64,000 nt of DNA from Pseudovirgaria hyperparasitica (taxonomy: Eukaryota; Ascomycota; Dothideomycetes; Acrospermales; Acrospermaceae): assembly GCF_010093815.1 (NCBI RefSeq), contig NW_022985561.1:376045-440044 (forward strand), given 5' to 3'. Below the pieces are notes generated by a model that was not told the DNA's origin, did no database searches, and saw nothing but the letters and a program-made list of their open reading frames with translations. How positions within the stretch are numbered: the stretch's first letter is position 1; every line of letters starts with the position of its first letter. Below are positions 12,655 to 24,236 of the stretch, piece by piece. Made by a program: the position numbers and the translations under genes.

Positions 12655-13117
12655 GTTTATATGAGTGCTCTGATGTTTGATATAAGGTTGCTGTGGAAAG
12701 TGATTGGGCGGGGTGCGAAAGAGTACTGTTTTATATATATGCACCTTCGTCCCCGGGCTGCGAGAACTGGAGAGTGGGGCTAGCTAGGAGGCCGGTCACG
12801 GCCCAGAACGGCAAAGTGGCCGAGCTTTGACTTTTGCCGACGATTTACGGGGCAATACTAAGTAGCTTGAATGCACAACACAAGTCTATTGATTATGCTG
12901 GAAAGCGTGGTGAGTGATCTAGTTTCTGCTTCAACAGACTGCGTCGCACCGTTTTCCTGTTCATCCCAAGAACTACGCCAACGCCGTCGTGAAACACTGA
13001 GAAATGAAAGCCGGAAAATCAACTTCGGAACTTTTGCTTCACCCCGGGAAATGCAATAGATGCCGGATATAGTCTAGTATCGCAATGATGAACTGACCTC
13101 TCTACACTTAGGACGGT
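12655..13117. other. IDI1 promoter and homocitrate synthase 3' flank
   Basis: About 460 bases between same-strand genes. It holds the IDI1 TATA box at 12729-12740 and the 3' flank of the lysine gene. No gene is seen. Confidence 0.5.
12729..12740 (-). promoter_or_regulatory. TATA box of IDI1
   Basis: On the minus strand ATATATATAAAA lies about 75-85 bases upstream of the IDI1 ATG at 12654, a suitable distance for a core promoter element. Confidence 0.55.
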
Positions 13118-14932
13118 CTATGAAACGGCCTGAGTCTTAGTCTTCTTGGCCGCAGGAACCTCTGCTTGTGCATCAACGGCACTGTCCAGCTCTCTCTTTT
13201 CTGGTACACTGTTCAATTCTCTTTCAGCTTGCTCAAATTTCTTCTGCTCTTCGGCGCTAAGACCAGCGAGCAATGGCTTCTCGGACTTGTTGTGGAGATT
13301 AAAGTGGAAGGTTCGAATGATGGAGTCCGTGTCGTCGACAGCAATCTTGCGAACGTCGGCCAAAGCCTTGATCTTTGCAGTGACTGCCTTGTATTGCTCG
13401 TCGGTCATCTGGATACCAAGTTGGTCCGCTCTAGACTTGATGGCGTTCCACCCGGTGAGACGGCTAGCGAAGTGAACATATCTTGACATACCGAAATCTG
13501 CTGGGTTGATGATTTCGTACGTTGAGGGATTGTTGAGGATAGCCTTAGCGTGAATACCAGCCTTGTGTGTGAAAGCACAGAAGCCGGTGACGGGATTACT
13601 AAACCACACGATCAGTGAAGGTTGCAATGATGTGACAGTAATCCTACTTGAAGGGAACATTGACCTCGACCAGGTCGGCCACAAGGTCTTCAATCTCCTT
13701 GAGTTTCTTCAGGTTATATTTTCCGACGACGTAGTCACGGTCCGCAGCAATCATGCGGGCCATGAGACCTCCAAGTGGAGTGATACCATTTCGCTCGCCA
13801 ATACCCAGAACTGAAGTATCAATGTGAGTAGCACCAGCCTCCAAAGCACAATAAGCGTTGGCGATAGCGCATCCAGTGTCATCGTGGAAATGTGTCTCAA
13901 TGTCACAACTGACGACACCACGGAGAGTCCGGACAAGGTCATAGACTTGACGAGGAGACGCACATCCAACGGTGTCAGCGATGCCTACGCGATTCACACC
14001 GACCTTGTCGACAGCGCTGTAAAGACTCAAGAGATCGACCAAGTCACTACGGAAAGAATCCTCAGATGAGAAACGGACTTCCAATCCTCGGCTCTTCACG
14101 TATGCGATGACCTCCAGTGCAGTGTTCTTAATATATGTCATGTCTTTGCCATGACTGTGCTCTCTCAGGAAACTCGAAGTTCCAATGACGATATCGAGGC
14201 CGTCGACGCCAGTATCGCAAGCGATGCGCGCATCGTCCTGACTCGAGTTTAGAGGTCTGTCGGAGTAGAAAAAGGGTATGACTGACCATATGACACCGTA
14301 CATGTGTAAGAATTTTGGCCTGTCGATAGGATTAGCATGAATATTTCTACGACGGTACGAGCGAACGGCTCACCTTCAAGCCAAGCTTGGCGATAGCCTC
14401 GCAGTCTTTGCGCGATTGCTCGCTAGCAGCAGGCGATGTCAATTCAATATCTAGACTATTGTCAGATGTATTGCATGTGAATCCGACAAGGTGACTGACA
14501 ATCAACACCAAACTCATCCAGGGCTTTAGCAATCTACCATAATGTTCGTCAGCCATACACCCCTCATAGACACGCCTACGCCCATCGTTGGACCTTTGGA
14601 GCGGGTCAGAAATGCTAACCTTGATCTTGGCCTCGGTGTCAAAGTATGAGCTAACGAAGAATCGTTAGCGACCGAACTCGGACTGTTGTGTTGTGTGAGG
14701 AATAATCTCACTTTGCGAATTGCTCGCCCTCACGCAGAGTTGATTCAATAATCTTGAAGCGACTAATGTTGGACAGAAAGTCTCCTACGGGTCGGTAAGG
14801 CGAAGCGTGAGGGTGCGGGTTCTCGCGCGTCTTGATGGGAGTGAAACCATCGTGAGAGCCATTGGTGCCATTGATACCGTTGGCGTGGCCATTCGTGCCG
14901 TTCGTGGGTGTATCTTCAACTGGAGGACACAT
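13118..14932 (-). CDS. LYS20: Homocitrate synthase
   Basis: Condenses acetyl-CoA with 2-oxoglutarate, the first committed step of fungal lysine synthesis by the alpha-aminoadipate route. Seven exons give about 488 residues: 14932-14712, 14650-14620, 14533-14500, 14450-14374, 14319-14287, 14237-13648 and 13598-13118. All phases agree. The protein has the DRE-TIM barrel signature [10 protein letters not shown], then YIELTSP, THVRCHM, the ETHFHDDTG metal-binding histidine segment, GIGERNG and [11 protein letters not shown] Thr/Asn/Gly-rich leader precedes the barrel. The last 25 residues end in a lysine-rich AAKKTKT tail that could act as a nuclear signal, as reported for some yeast homologues. 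Four very small exons of 31-77 bases sit near the 5' end. Feedback inhibition by lysine is expected from the family. Confidence 0.95.
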
Positions 14933-15600
14933 TGTGAGTTTGGTGGTTGAAGAGAGGTGTGATTAGGCAAACAGGGCTTTAGATGGTGAGAAAGAGAGAG
15001 AGGGAGAGCGAGAGAGCGAGAGAGGGAAGCTTGAGTCAAATGTCAAATGATGGAAGTGAGAGTCACAGAGGATGGATTTGCCAGAAGCGATGCCGGCTTG
15101 TATGAGAGGCGGTTGGTGATTGGTCAGAAAGCGGAAGATCCACACACCGCCTAGGGCCCCGCAGATTCGAGCTACTCCGTGGATGAAAAATTTATCCACA
15201 TGCACGGATCCAACCATTTTCTGTCTCCATCTCTGCCTCGTGATATTACGCAATTTTCGCATAAGATAAACTGGGCCAATTGAGGCGCCTTTCTTCTCCA
15301 TTGTTTCCCTTTGGAAGGACTGGGCTCAAATCATTCCTACTGACTTCACGTCATACCCTCTCAGTAGACAGACACCAATGCACCCCGCAAAACTAATCCT
15401 TTTCGGCCCGGTCCAATCAGAGCCTCGTATTAGCCGTTAACTTACTGAACACCGGAAAGGAAATCTTGAAACACTCGCATTCCCTAATATCCCACAGGCA
15501 TGGAACAGGCGCTCGGCCCAGTCTCGGAAATTCAACTCAAGCTTCAACTTGCAACATGTGAATTCAAGCGATGCATTATATAGAGGAGAAGTAGCCCATC
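14933..15600. other. Homocitrate synthase promoter region
   Basis: Upstream region of the lysine gene and 3' flank of the MYND gene. It contains the pyrimidine tract listed separately. If the MYND gene is read without splicing, its frame extends to 15437. Confidence 0.4.
14988..15027 (-). promoter_or_regulatory. Pyrimidine-rich tract upstream of homocitrate synthase
   Basis: On the coding strand this is about 40 bases of nearly pure CT (CTCTCTCGCTCTC units), ending about 55 bases before the ATG. Such tracts mark the transcription-start zone of strongly expressed, often TATA-less, filamentous fungal genes. Confidence 0.5.
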
Positions 15601-16072
15601 TTACTGTATGTAGAACGCCTTCGGATGCATCTTTGGCATAGCCTGTCGCTCCTCCCATCAACTCACTTCGCTCGCTTGCTCCCCTCACGTATCGAACTAT
15701 CCCATCATTTAGCCATAACCATTCCCCCATTTCCTCTATCTGCATACTACTCACCTGCCACTTTTGCAGCCCTCGATCCCTCGCTGCCTTCGTGCTCACC
15801 GTCGACCGCGCCATCTTTGGTTCATTGTGCTTACTGTACTCTTGTGCAAGTCCTGCACACACCTTCTTGTGTACCTTGAAATGCGCCTTCTGGCAGTCTT
15901 TGTTGCAGTAAGACACGCTGTGGCATTTGATGCATTCTTTGAGTGAATCGGGCGTCTTAATGCATGTTGCGCATGTGGGTTGTGCCGATAGTAGTGGTGA
16001 TGAAGCTGTTGACGATGGTTGATTAACGCTGGTGCTGGATGATGGCTCGGTGGTTTGTGATGTATCGGCCAT
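15601..16072 (-). CDS. MYND-type zinc finger protein
   Basis: Small protein with one MYND finger, a protein-interaction module. The metal ligands are CATC...CIKC...YCNKDCQ...H...HKKVC at residues about 33-74. A Ser/Thr-rich N-terminus precedes it. The chosen start at 16072 (MADTSQ) is more natural than an ATG 21 codons upstream. After GLQKWQ a GTGAGT donor at 15754 can splice to CGACAG at 15643 and end at a TAA at 15601, giving about 119 residues. Without splicing the frame stays open to 15437, adding about 105 residues with no domain character. The finger is certain and the C-terminus is not. The gene diverges from the RING ligase at 16436. Confidence 0.7.
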
Positions 16073-16435
16073 GTTGTCACAATACCTCAATCGTACGTGT
16101 TTGGAAGATGTCTGGATATGTTCTGTGAACTTCAACTCGTTGATGATAATGACTTAAGCGAAACGCTAATTAAACCTCCAGGTTGGCCTTGCCGGGCCTG
16201 CCCGCCTGTGCAGGGAGGGCCTTACCTAAAGGATAATCGTCGGGTGACTTACGTGGACGCCGACGGGCCCGGCTTGAGAGGGATGCTCATCGTGCGTTCT
16301 AAGGTTCTCTACAAACACCACTTCCCTATCACAAACATGAACACAATCTGCTGTTAAGGCCATGCATTACCTGCAGGCCTCCGCTCAGGCCTCTGACCAC
16401 GATATTCCCGACAACAACACTTAATCGTGAAGAAA
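16073..16435. other. Divergent promoter, MYND gene and RING ligase
   Basis: About 360 bases shared by two divergent genes. GC-rich runs such as CCGGGCCTGCCCGCC near 16193 are present. No clear TATA box or coding potential was seen. Confidence 0.4.
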
Positions 16436-19339
16436 ATGGATCACATCCAGTCGCTCTCCAACTCCACGCTCACCCGGTCGTCCTTGGACCTTTTGCTCGC
16501 GGTTCCCCGACTTGCGCAACGCGCTGGTGAGTTTGCCTTGATATATCTCCCGGAACAGCTCGATGCTATCATCGGCAAAGCGCGGAGTGGCGGAAGTATG
16601 ATTGCGGATCCGACAGCACCCGATACTAATCACTCCGCTATCATGACAAGCCTGGGGCAGTTCGTGCAAAATAGCATAGCCTCTGCAACCGCCAGTCCAA
16701 CGACATCTGGCACCACGTTAGATACTGCGAGCCCTTTCAGTATGACCAGTATTCGTAGCTTCGGCGGGATCTTCTCCTACTTGATGTCGAAGTGGGCGTT
16801 GGCAACAGTCATTACAGTGTGGTCATAATTCAATAATCGTCAAGACTCTACTAACGCGTCGCAGGCCATTGTTTTGAATCGAACACAGTTCTACGCTTCC
16901 TCTCGTGTCCCGTTGAATCTTCGGTGGTATCTACGCCTCTCATTATATCTCATACCGATCGCAACCTTTCTATTTCAAATTGTTCGGATTCTACAAGCAT
17001 TACGCTGTCAAACATCGCCCCACTGGCCCTCCATGCAATACGGGAAAGAAGGTCAGACTCTTGAGATCGATTATGCGGCCGAGGGAGGATTTCTGCATTG
17101 GCTCAGCTCAGCTCTGTTGTTCTGGGAAGATGAAATGGCGTCGTGTGATGCAGTGAACATGCTACCCAAGGGCGGAGAGACGCTTCGGGCTGCGGGCTCC
17201 ATGAAGTTATTGTGGCCGTTGTTCTGTTCCCTTGGTTTGAGCCAGTTCATCGAGACGCTTGCTTGCTCCCTTCAAGGCCGTACTCCCATGCCAGAGACTG
17301 GCATGACCATTTTTGAGCATTCTCTCGCCTTCGCGGAAGCTGAGGCTACAATCACCCGACCGTTCATCAAATATGCGGCCAGGGCCGCCAAGGCCGCATC
17401 TTCAGCGTCAAGTCCCCTGGACACCACGATCAAGACAGTCACACGATCCGCGTTATTACAGGCTACCAATGTTCCATCCGAAGTCCTGGTAATTTCACTG
17501 ATATCAAGCCTGAGTCATCTCAGTAGTAATGTCTTAGCTGTGGCTGGGCTCCGGACCAAGTTACGCCTTGTGAATACTGGTATCTGGGGACTGTCTTACC
17601 TGGGTGTCTTCATGTGGAGCTTTTCCCGGGCTGTGTCTGGAGTTCACCAGTCAACACTTGATACCGGGATCTTACGTTTTCCGACCGTTTGCATTGTTGG
17701 GTTCATTCCGCATCTATTAATATTTATAGGAATGTTTGGATGTGCTGTAATCTATGGTATGGCGATGTTGCTTACAGCAATTGCTCTTCCTCCGGTCGAG
17801 GATGGGCCTGAAGGCTTCATCGCTCGCGTATCTGCACGTATCTCAGCAGCGTACAGCAATCTCCAAGTTAACGTTTATCTACGCGCTACACCGGCTATCC
17901 GTATCAATTGGAACGAGGACTTTTATACTGCCTTGCTGAAGATAGGATTCACCGTACTTACGGCTGCGAGTGAAGCAGTCTATTTGAATGAAGGCACTAA
18001 GGTCGCTGTCCATTCCTCAACGTGGCTAGAAGAGAAGAGAATAAAAGAGTTCGTGAGGGAACGCAAAGGCTTGCAGCGCAGCATTGAGTGCATACCCGTG
18101 GAACTTGTTGAAGACTCGATTGCTGATGGTGTCGTATCTTTAAATGATGCAACTGGCTCAGTGGGGATAGGGCATGTTTCCGGTTACAGCCGTGAGAGAA
18201 AAGCACGGGGGCGACAAGGCACGGCCAACAACACAGTGATCGGGCGAGAGCATGGTGTAGGTTTTGTCCAACGTCGCTCGAGATGGGTCTTAGCTTTTCA
18301 GTTTCTCACTGGGCTAGTCTGGCTGATCATAGGTCTTGCCGCGCGTGCCACACTCTCGACTCTACAAACGCTGAGGTTACCGTATAGGCCACGCTGGCTG
18401 TCGCGAGTGATAGGACCAGAAAGTATCAGTCTGAGTACGCTCGCTCCGAAGAGCCAGCAACGACCTACTGGTACACACCCCGACACGCTTCAGTTCTGGG
18501 TTGTGCAACCGGATGGTAGCCTTGGTATTCCTGATGATGACGAAGTCGACGTTGAACTCGAGTCAAGACGGAGATATCATCAGCAACAAAATGGGGCAGA
18601 CGTCGAACAGCGACTAGACTCATATTTGTACGACTGGTGGAAGACTGGTGGATGGTGGGGCAATATTGATTCGAGCGGCGACTTTGAAGCCGCCGTTTAT
18701 GATGACGATGACCTCACTAGCATTATTTCGACCACTGATGCTAGTGAAATCGACTGGGTCGAATCTGAACCTGAAGACGGCCGACGCACACCAACTCAAA
18801 GTAATCCCTGTCCTCAATCCAGAGATAGTACCCCTATCTTCGACGATCTGCTCGACTCAACGCATCTCGCCACTCTCCTCGACCCTACTACCCCTTTGCA
18901 GCAAGAGGAAGCCCGTCTCCTTGCTTCGCACCTCCGCAGCAGCAAACCCCTAACGCGATTGCAACATCGCAAAGCTGTAGCGCAGGAGCGCTCGCGCATT
19001 CTCACTTCGTCTGTGGGTTATTCGACGGCGGATCGCACACCGGAAGAGGAGGAACGCGCGCTTGAGACATTCCTGCTGGAGCGGCGTTCCCACTCAGACG
19101 CCTCGAAGGCGAGACTCAACGGCGAGAGCGGATCATGGGCAGCCGGTGCTGAGGGCATGGGATCTGGGGGGCCGCAATGCGTCGTGTGCCAGGCGAGTCC
19201 GAGAACTGTACTCATGTGGCCTTGCAGTTGTCTGAGCCTGTGTGATGATTGTAGAGTAGGACTTGCGACAAGGAATTTCACACAATGTGTGTGTTGTCGA
19301 ACGACAGTTTCTGCGTATTCAAAATTGTATGTACCATGA
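16436..19339 (+). CDS. Asi-like multi-pass membrane RING E3 ubiquitin ligase
   Basis: About 951 residues. Exon 1 (16436-16816) joins exon 2 (16865-19339) in phase across a 48-base intron with a CTAAC branch point. At least five hydrophobic segments are visible: around the exon junction (WALATVITAIVL), WYLRLSLYLIPIATFLF, LSYLGVFMWSF, a long double segment beginning FPTVCIVGFIPHLLIFIGMF, and WVLAFQFLTGLVWLII. A long acidic, probably disordered stretch follows. The last 50 residues are a RING-like domain with paired cysteines (CVVC, CSC, CDDC, CVCC) and no obvious histidine ligand. The order of membrane segments followed by a C-terminal RING matches Asi1/Asi3 of the inner nuclear membrane, which degrade misplaced membrane proteins. 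Orthology is inferred. Confidence 0.8.
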
Positions 19340-19710
19340 CGGTTTTGTAATGCATGCTAGGCGCTTGTAGCGAATGTATATTGCTGCCTTCTTCCAATCT
19401 TATGCTTGCACGACGTGCACTCCCTTCTGGTACAGATGGGTCGTATTCCAATCCCAGGCGTGCAACTTATCTAGTCTCTAATTACGCATTGCGTCATGTG
19501 AATAGGAAAAGTGAACCGTGCGCAGCCCTAGTCAGCCATTACTCACAGACGGGCCAAATCTCTAATTACTCCATTTTGCGCGTTTCGCCTGTGTCGACTA
19601 CCGCACCTAATAACAACCCAATAATTCCATCCCTTTTTGTCACTTCTTTGTCACATTTCCGTTTTCCTTTCCCCTGACCTTTAATAAAGCGGACCAACCA
19701 AGCCAGCTCA
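19340..19710. other. Short intergenic region with CT-rich leader
   Basis: 3' flank of the RING ligase and upstream region of the Clr5-like gene. A T/C-rich stretch at about 19620-19680 with CCTTTAATAAAG close to the ATG resembles a core promoter and leader. Confidence 0.4.
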
Positions 19711-20892
19711 ATGGGTAGACCGCGAAAATATGACTATCTGGATAACTACCAGACCGAAATTATCGCCTTGTATACTGATAACACCACTGTCTCCCAGCTC
19801 ATGGTCTACTTACAAGAGAAGCACGGCATCACTGTCCCAGACCGTTCAATCAAACGTCGTCTGAGAGACTGGGGTATCTACAAGCACAGAAGAAAAGTGC
19901 AAACAGACGAGATCAAGGATCGAATCCAAGGGTTTTGGGATGAGGGACTTCTTGACGATGACATGACCAAAATCCTCAAGGACGAGGGATATCCAATGTC
20001 AAAAGGATCTGTCAGGAGACTCCGTACAGAGATGGGGTTGAAAAGACGTGACGCGAACGGTGGCCGTGGCCCTTATATTGCCCAACCGACACGTGATGCC
20101 AGTTCTTCGATACCTATGAATCAGCCGGCAAAACCAGTCTCAGAAGAGCTAGAAAACACATCACGACAAGTCATCACTGATGATCTCGCCGATCGACTCG
20201 ACCGTCCTCTCCAGACCCCCATTCCACCCTCAGTACAAGATCCCGCACGCAGTCCACAAAACTCCACCGAATCCACTCCAACCGGCAAACGCAAACGCGG
20301 CTGTCCCCGCAAAGACCCCAACGATCACTCACCCAAGAAAGCGAGATATACGCCCCGTCAGAAAGGCAAGGCGCCCACCTCATCCACTTACCACGATCCA
20401 AACGCTCCCGACCCGCCTTTCACTCGGGAGGAATTCGACCGTATCAGGGAAGAGAACATCGAAGTGCGCCAACTCATGGACGCCCTGCGCGACGAAGCAG
20501 ACGATAGCAAAGCCAAAATGCTCACCAAAGCGCGCGACGATGCCGCTAAATACCGCCAGATCCAGCAACTTGAAGCTGAAATCACCGCGTTGCGCGTCGA
20601 ACGCGACCGTCTCTTGCATAGTGCGGGCGATGAGCGCGCTTTGGCAATCCAGACCTCCAAGAACGCGGAGATAGACCGCCTTAAGGGGGTAATGGCGGAT
20701 ACCAGGCGCGCGTTTGAGGGCGCATGTGTGCGTGTTTTCAGGTACCAATCCAATTGCCGGGGGTTTATAGAAGATTTGAGGAGGAGAGATCCGAATCAGA
20801 ACGGCGAGGCGACGGAAAGTGAGGTTTTATGTGATGATTTGGAGACTGTCTTTACAGAGCCGGAGCTCAGGTCGATTAGGGCGCAGATCTGA
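19711..20892 (+). CDS. Clr5-like DNA-binding protein with AT-hook motifs
   Basis: Single-exon protein of 393 residues, probably nuclear. It begins with an AT-hook-like MGRPRKY. Residues about 8-60 fit the Clr5 pattern: an LY...L...HGI...R.IKRRLRDWGIYK helix set. Residues about 65-115 form a second similar helix-turn-helix (GLLDDDMTKIL...GYPMSKGSVRRLR...GL). A basic KRKRGCPRK motif near residue 195 is a variant AT-hook. From about 235 to 330 a charged coiled coil follows. The C-terminus has VFRYQ...GFIEDL and FTEPELRSI, a pattern echoed in the gene at 24237. The target and role are unknown. The tandem helix-turn-helix units also resemble those at the N-terminus of transposon-derived proteins, so a domesticated origin is possible. 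Confidence 0.75.
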   Translation: MGRPRKYDYLDNYQTEIIALYTDNTTVSQLMVYLQEKHGITVPDRSIKRRLRDWGIYKHRRKVQTDEIKDRIQGFWDEGLLDDDMTKILKDEGYPMSKGSVRRLRTEMGLKRRDANGGRGPYIAQPTRDASSSIPMNQPAKPVSEELENTSRQVITDDLADRLDRPLQTPIPPSVQDPARSPQNSTESTPTGKRKRGCPRKDPNDHSPKKARYTPRQKGKAPTSSTYHDPNAPDPPFTREEFDRIREENIEVRQLMDALRDEADDSKAKMLTKARDDAAKYRQIQQLEAEITALRVERDRLLHSAGDERALAIQTSKNAEIDRLKGVMADTRRAFEGACVRVFRYQSNCRGFIEDLRRRDPNQNGEATESEVLCDDLETVFTEPELRSIRAQI

Positions 20893-22766
20893 GGTGTGAG
20901 CATCCTGTGTTCGTCACATAAAACGCCACATCCAGAGCTAAATTGATCACATGAAGCGTGTACAGCGGTGGAAAAACCAAGATTCGTGGTGGGCTGTATG
21001 CGAAAGCCATGATGTAGGAAGCAGCTGTTCCCGTCCGCAGCGACGACCTCTTTGTCTAAGTGGGTTGGGCGAGTGTCATAACCTCAAGTGTGGCATAGTC
21101 TCGACAGCACTGGTTCATAGACATCTTTGCGTCACTAGCGCAGGAAGGATTTGGAGAGGCTATCTACGATTTATCTAGTCAACTTCAGTCCGAACAAGGC
21201 ATACAGGCCAAATGAGCTCTTCAAGCTCACAAACCATCTTCAATCGCACTTTACGTGATGTCTGCCGCAGGAATGCAGTGCATACAGGACTCAATAGTAA
21301 GATCATTGGAGTGCCAGCTGTCTGGGCGCTAAGTAGAGACAACTAATCAAAATGATCTCAGGGATATTACTGATGGAGCGTCTTCCACACATTACCCATG
21401 TAAAGCTCTATGATTCGACTCGTGGTAAGACCCAAGGCGAGAGGCTTCGCAGCCAAGAACGAGCATGCGTAAAGCAGGATATCAATATTACTATATATAT
21501 ATTATTGGTCTACGTGCACGCGGCCAAGAAGTCGTCGAAACTTGGGCCCTAGAAGTGTTGGTGGACTTCCATAACGAGAGTGCTACCATTGCGGATGCTA
21601 CTCACTAGGAACCAATTCCTTCTTCTTTCCTTATTCCAGTAATCGGTCTGGCCCACCAAGCCCATTGCTTGCCATTGTGTCTACAGCTCCCAAGTCGACG
21701 AGCGACCATCATTGTATCCGCACGTACGGGCCAGCGTTCAACCCTCACGTTGACTTGCCGACTGTCTAGGATGTATAATCAGACATGTGCTCGCTCATCT
21801 GAACCTCGCTTGTCAATTGTGCAATAGCTTTTTCTGTATATAAGAAGTCAATCTTTTCATCACAGGCGAATTCGAACTGCCATCTTGTCCGAATTCCACA
21901 CTCCTTCGATGCCGTGTGGCGGGCGACTGCTTTTGTGCTTGATCGGCTAGACTCCTGAAAACTTCTTATCCCTGTCTTTGCCAATCGTCCATGAGGTCCG
22001 AGCAATGGCTGACGCCCATGAAGAACTTGCTCCTGCGTCTCTTTCATCTGCTACAGTAGTTTCGCTCTCAGTGCTGGCTCGTGCTTGAATACCTAGCCAT
22101 GACAATGCTTAAGACAGGATGGTGTACCCGCACTGCTCCGCGGGATCGCGTGAGCAGAGTTGAATATGTGTCAATTGATCAAGGACCGAAGGCGCTGTAT
22201 CAGGTATGATGTCTTTAGCCTCCAATCATCGTATCAAATGTACAAAACCTGTCTGTAATCGAAGGTTTCTTTTTATATCATCTGGGCGATGTTAGGGCTT
22301 CGTGGAGCGGAAGCAACCTCACTGGAGAGGCTATTGCAGAGACAAGGGCGAAGGTGGCCGTGCTTGATGCATTAAGGACTCCAAGATATTGTTTGTCCGC
22401 TGGGAACTGGGCTTTGGCCATTGTAGCCAGAGACTTAGGGCAGTGGATAAATTCGATCTTTAAGACACTGGCCGCTCAGGGGTACAGTAGAATATCCATA
22501 CGGTCGCAAGACGACAGTTCAAAGCCTTGGCTGACGAGAAAAAGAGAAGAAACCTAAAATTCACCATCGACAGGTTTCGCAGGGGTTGTCATGGCTACTT
22601 TGTGTCCCGGTTGTCCGAACACACACTGTTCACTAGCACGTTATAGGCCTAGTGCGAGTGTTTTCATATCTTTCGCTCGCCTATATTTCCCTTCGTCCCC
22701 CTTACAAAACGCACAGCAAAACATTGCACTGAAATCTGAAGATAAACAAGTATCTATCACGCTACC
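20893..22766. other. Gene-poor spacer
   Basis: About 1.9 kb without a supportable gene. Minus 21766-22047 and plus 22354-22557 are open but lack any recognisable feature. A TATATATATATT run occurs near 21492. Confidence 0.4.
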
Positions 22767-23934
22767 ATGTCCGCACACGCCGACAATCACCATCACGAGA
22801 CGGGTAATAGACTCCCAGATCAGCGTTTGCTCACCGTAATTTCAGGCTGACAGATACTCCACAATCAGAGAATTCGCAGGCCAGCGACACTCAGCAAGCA
22901 GATTCCAACCATGGGTCTGACAACGATGGCCAGCAGCATCCCCCAAAGAACCCTAGTACTACACCATGATAGATTGATACAGCATCACGGCATTCACTGA
23001 CGAATATGCAGCTCCAAACTGGAATTTTGTCCAGCGTCAGGTGCAGGCACGTGTGGCATTTCTTGAGGGCATGGTGAGTCTCTCCCTTCTGTGTTGAGCT
23101 CCACGCTGCGAGCCATAATATTGTTTACTTCGTGCTAAGCTTTCCGCACACACCTTGGTCCGCAACTCTTATTAATACTATGATACTAACGAACACTGCT
23201 AGATTGGGGTTCCCGGTTGTGAGGATCTATTAAGACAGGGCATGATCCGTCTTAAGAATGACTTGGGCGGTCCATGTCTAAACGAAGACGACCTTGCATC
23301 ACCGGCTGCCTGTTATGCATGGTTGTCCGTGAACGAGAACGACTCAGATGCTGTTATCGCTGAGGCAGCAGTAAACCGTGCAAGAGAAACACTTGGTGAC
23401 TGCTGCCAACTCATCCAGGTTGTCAAAGCTATCGCAAACTTCAGACAAAGTTACGACCTCAAGACCTGGCTCTCGCTACAACTGACCCTGTTTGTTCACC
23501 AAGAGAGGACGAAAGAGAATTGGCATCTTGATCAGTTCAAGGAGGTTGCGACCGAACTCAATACAGTCAGAACAAACGATCAGGTATATGTTCCCTTCAA
23601 CTTATGGGACCCCGTTGCACGTGAGTATGTCCAAACTCCATGGGATGCAGTCTGCGCCCTCTTTGCATAAGAATTCTAGTAAGTCATCAGTTTCCAAAAG
23701 GAACGTTTCACATCTCAACTGCAGGAAGGCGCTGACTTGGCTAGTATCACTGGTACTGAGGCCCACATCGTTGGGAAACTGATTCTAGGGCACATGGAAA
23801 GAGAACAGGAGATTATAGTTGGGCCTGGTGTTTCTTTAGCACTTCATGTATCGAAATTGCTATCACAATTTACGAGGTCCTCTAAGGATCCCATTGGTAG
23901 CGCTATACTAAAGATCAATCAAGTCTATGATTGA
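22767..23934 (+). CDS. Unrecognised five-exon protein
   Basis: I do not recognise this family. Phase-consistent exons are 22767-22803, 22854-22955, 23012-23073, 23203-23583 and 23725-23934, giving about 263 residues. The introns are short with canonical ends. The third has an ATACTAAC branch point and the second a CACTGAC. The N-terminal 45 residues are His/Asp/Gln/Ser-rich and disordered. The rest is helical: NWNFVQRQVQARVAFLEGM, then a mixed acidic segment with many Ala and Leu. No signal peptide or membrane segment is seen. If the last intron is retained the protein instead ends at 23670. The multi-intron open structure argues for a real gene. It sits with other unrecognised genes between conserved blocks. 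Confidence 0.55.
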
Positions 23935-24236
23935 CTTCCAATACTAGCGGTTGATTACTTCATTTGTCTTACTCTCGGCCTTAATGCTCTCTTGTAAGGT
24001 TTCATAGCAGGCAGGAAGGTGCGCCAGAATGACCGCCACTACCCGTATAGCATATGACTTGTCGCATGAGCTCACTCGTCCTCTCCTCTTCCTTTTCGGA
24101 GCTCCATCCCTCGTCATTTCGTGCGCCTGCCTGTTATCGACCTCTTCTTTCCTGCCTTTTCTAAGTCCTCTCTTTAATATTTGGTATCAATCTCTCCACT
24201 TCTAATAGGTCTTGCCTGTACAATCTTTGGCATTCA
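23935..24236. other. Intergenic spacer with CT-rich leader
   Basis: A CT-rich stretch at about 24070-24190 precedes the gene at 24237 and looks like its promoter and leader. Confidence 0.35.

Noticed and set aside
16874-16876. Start of the RING ligase at 16874
   Set aside because: It is a TTG inside exon 2; the in-phase upstream exon from 16436 adds a membrane segment and a true ATG.
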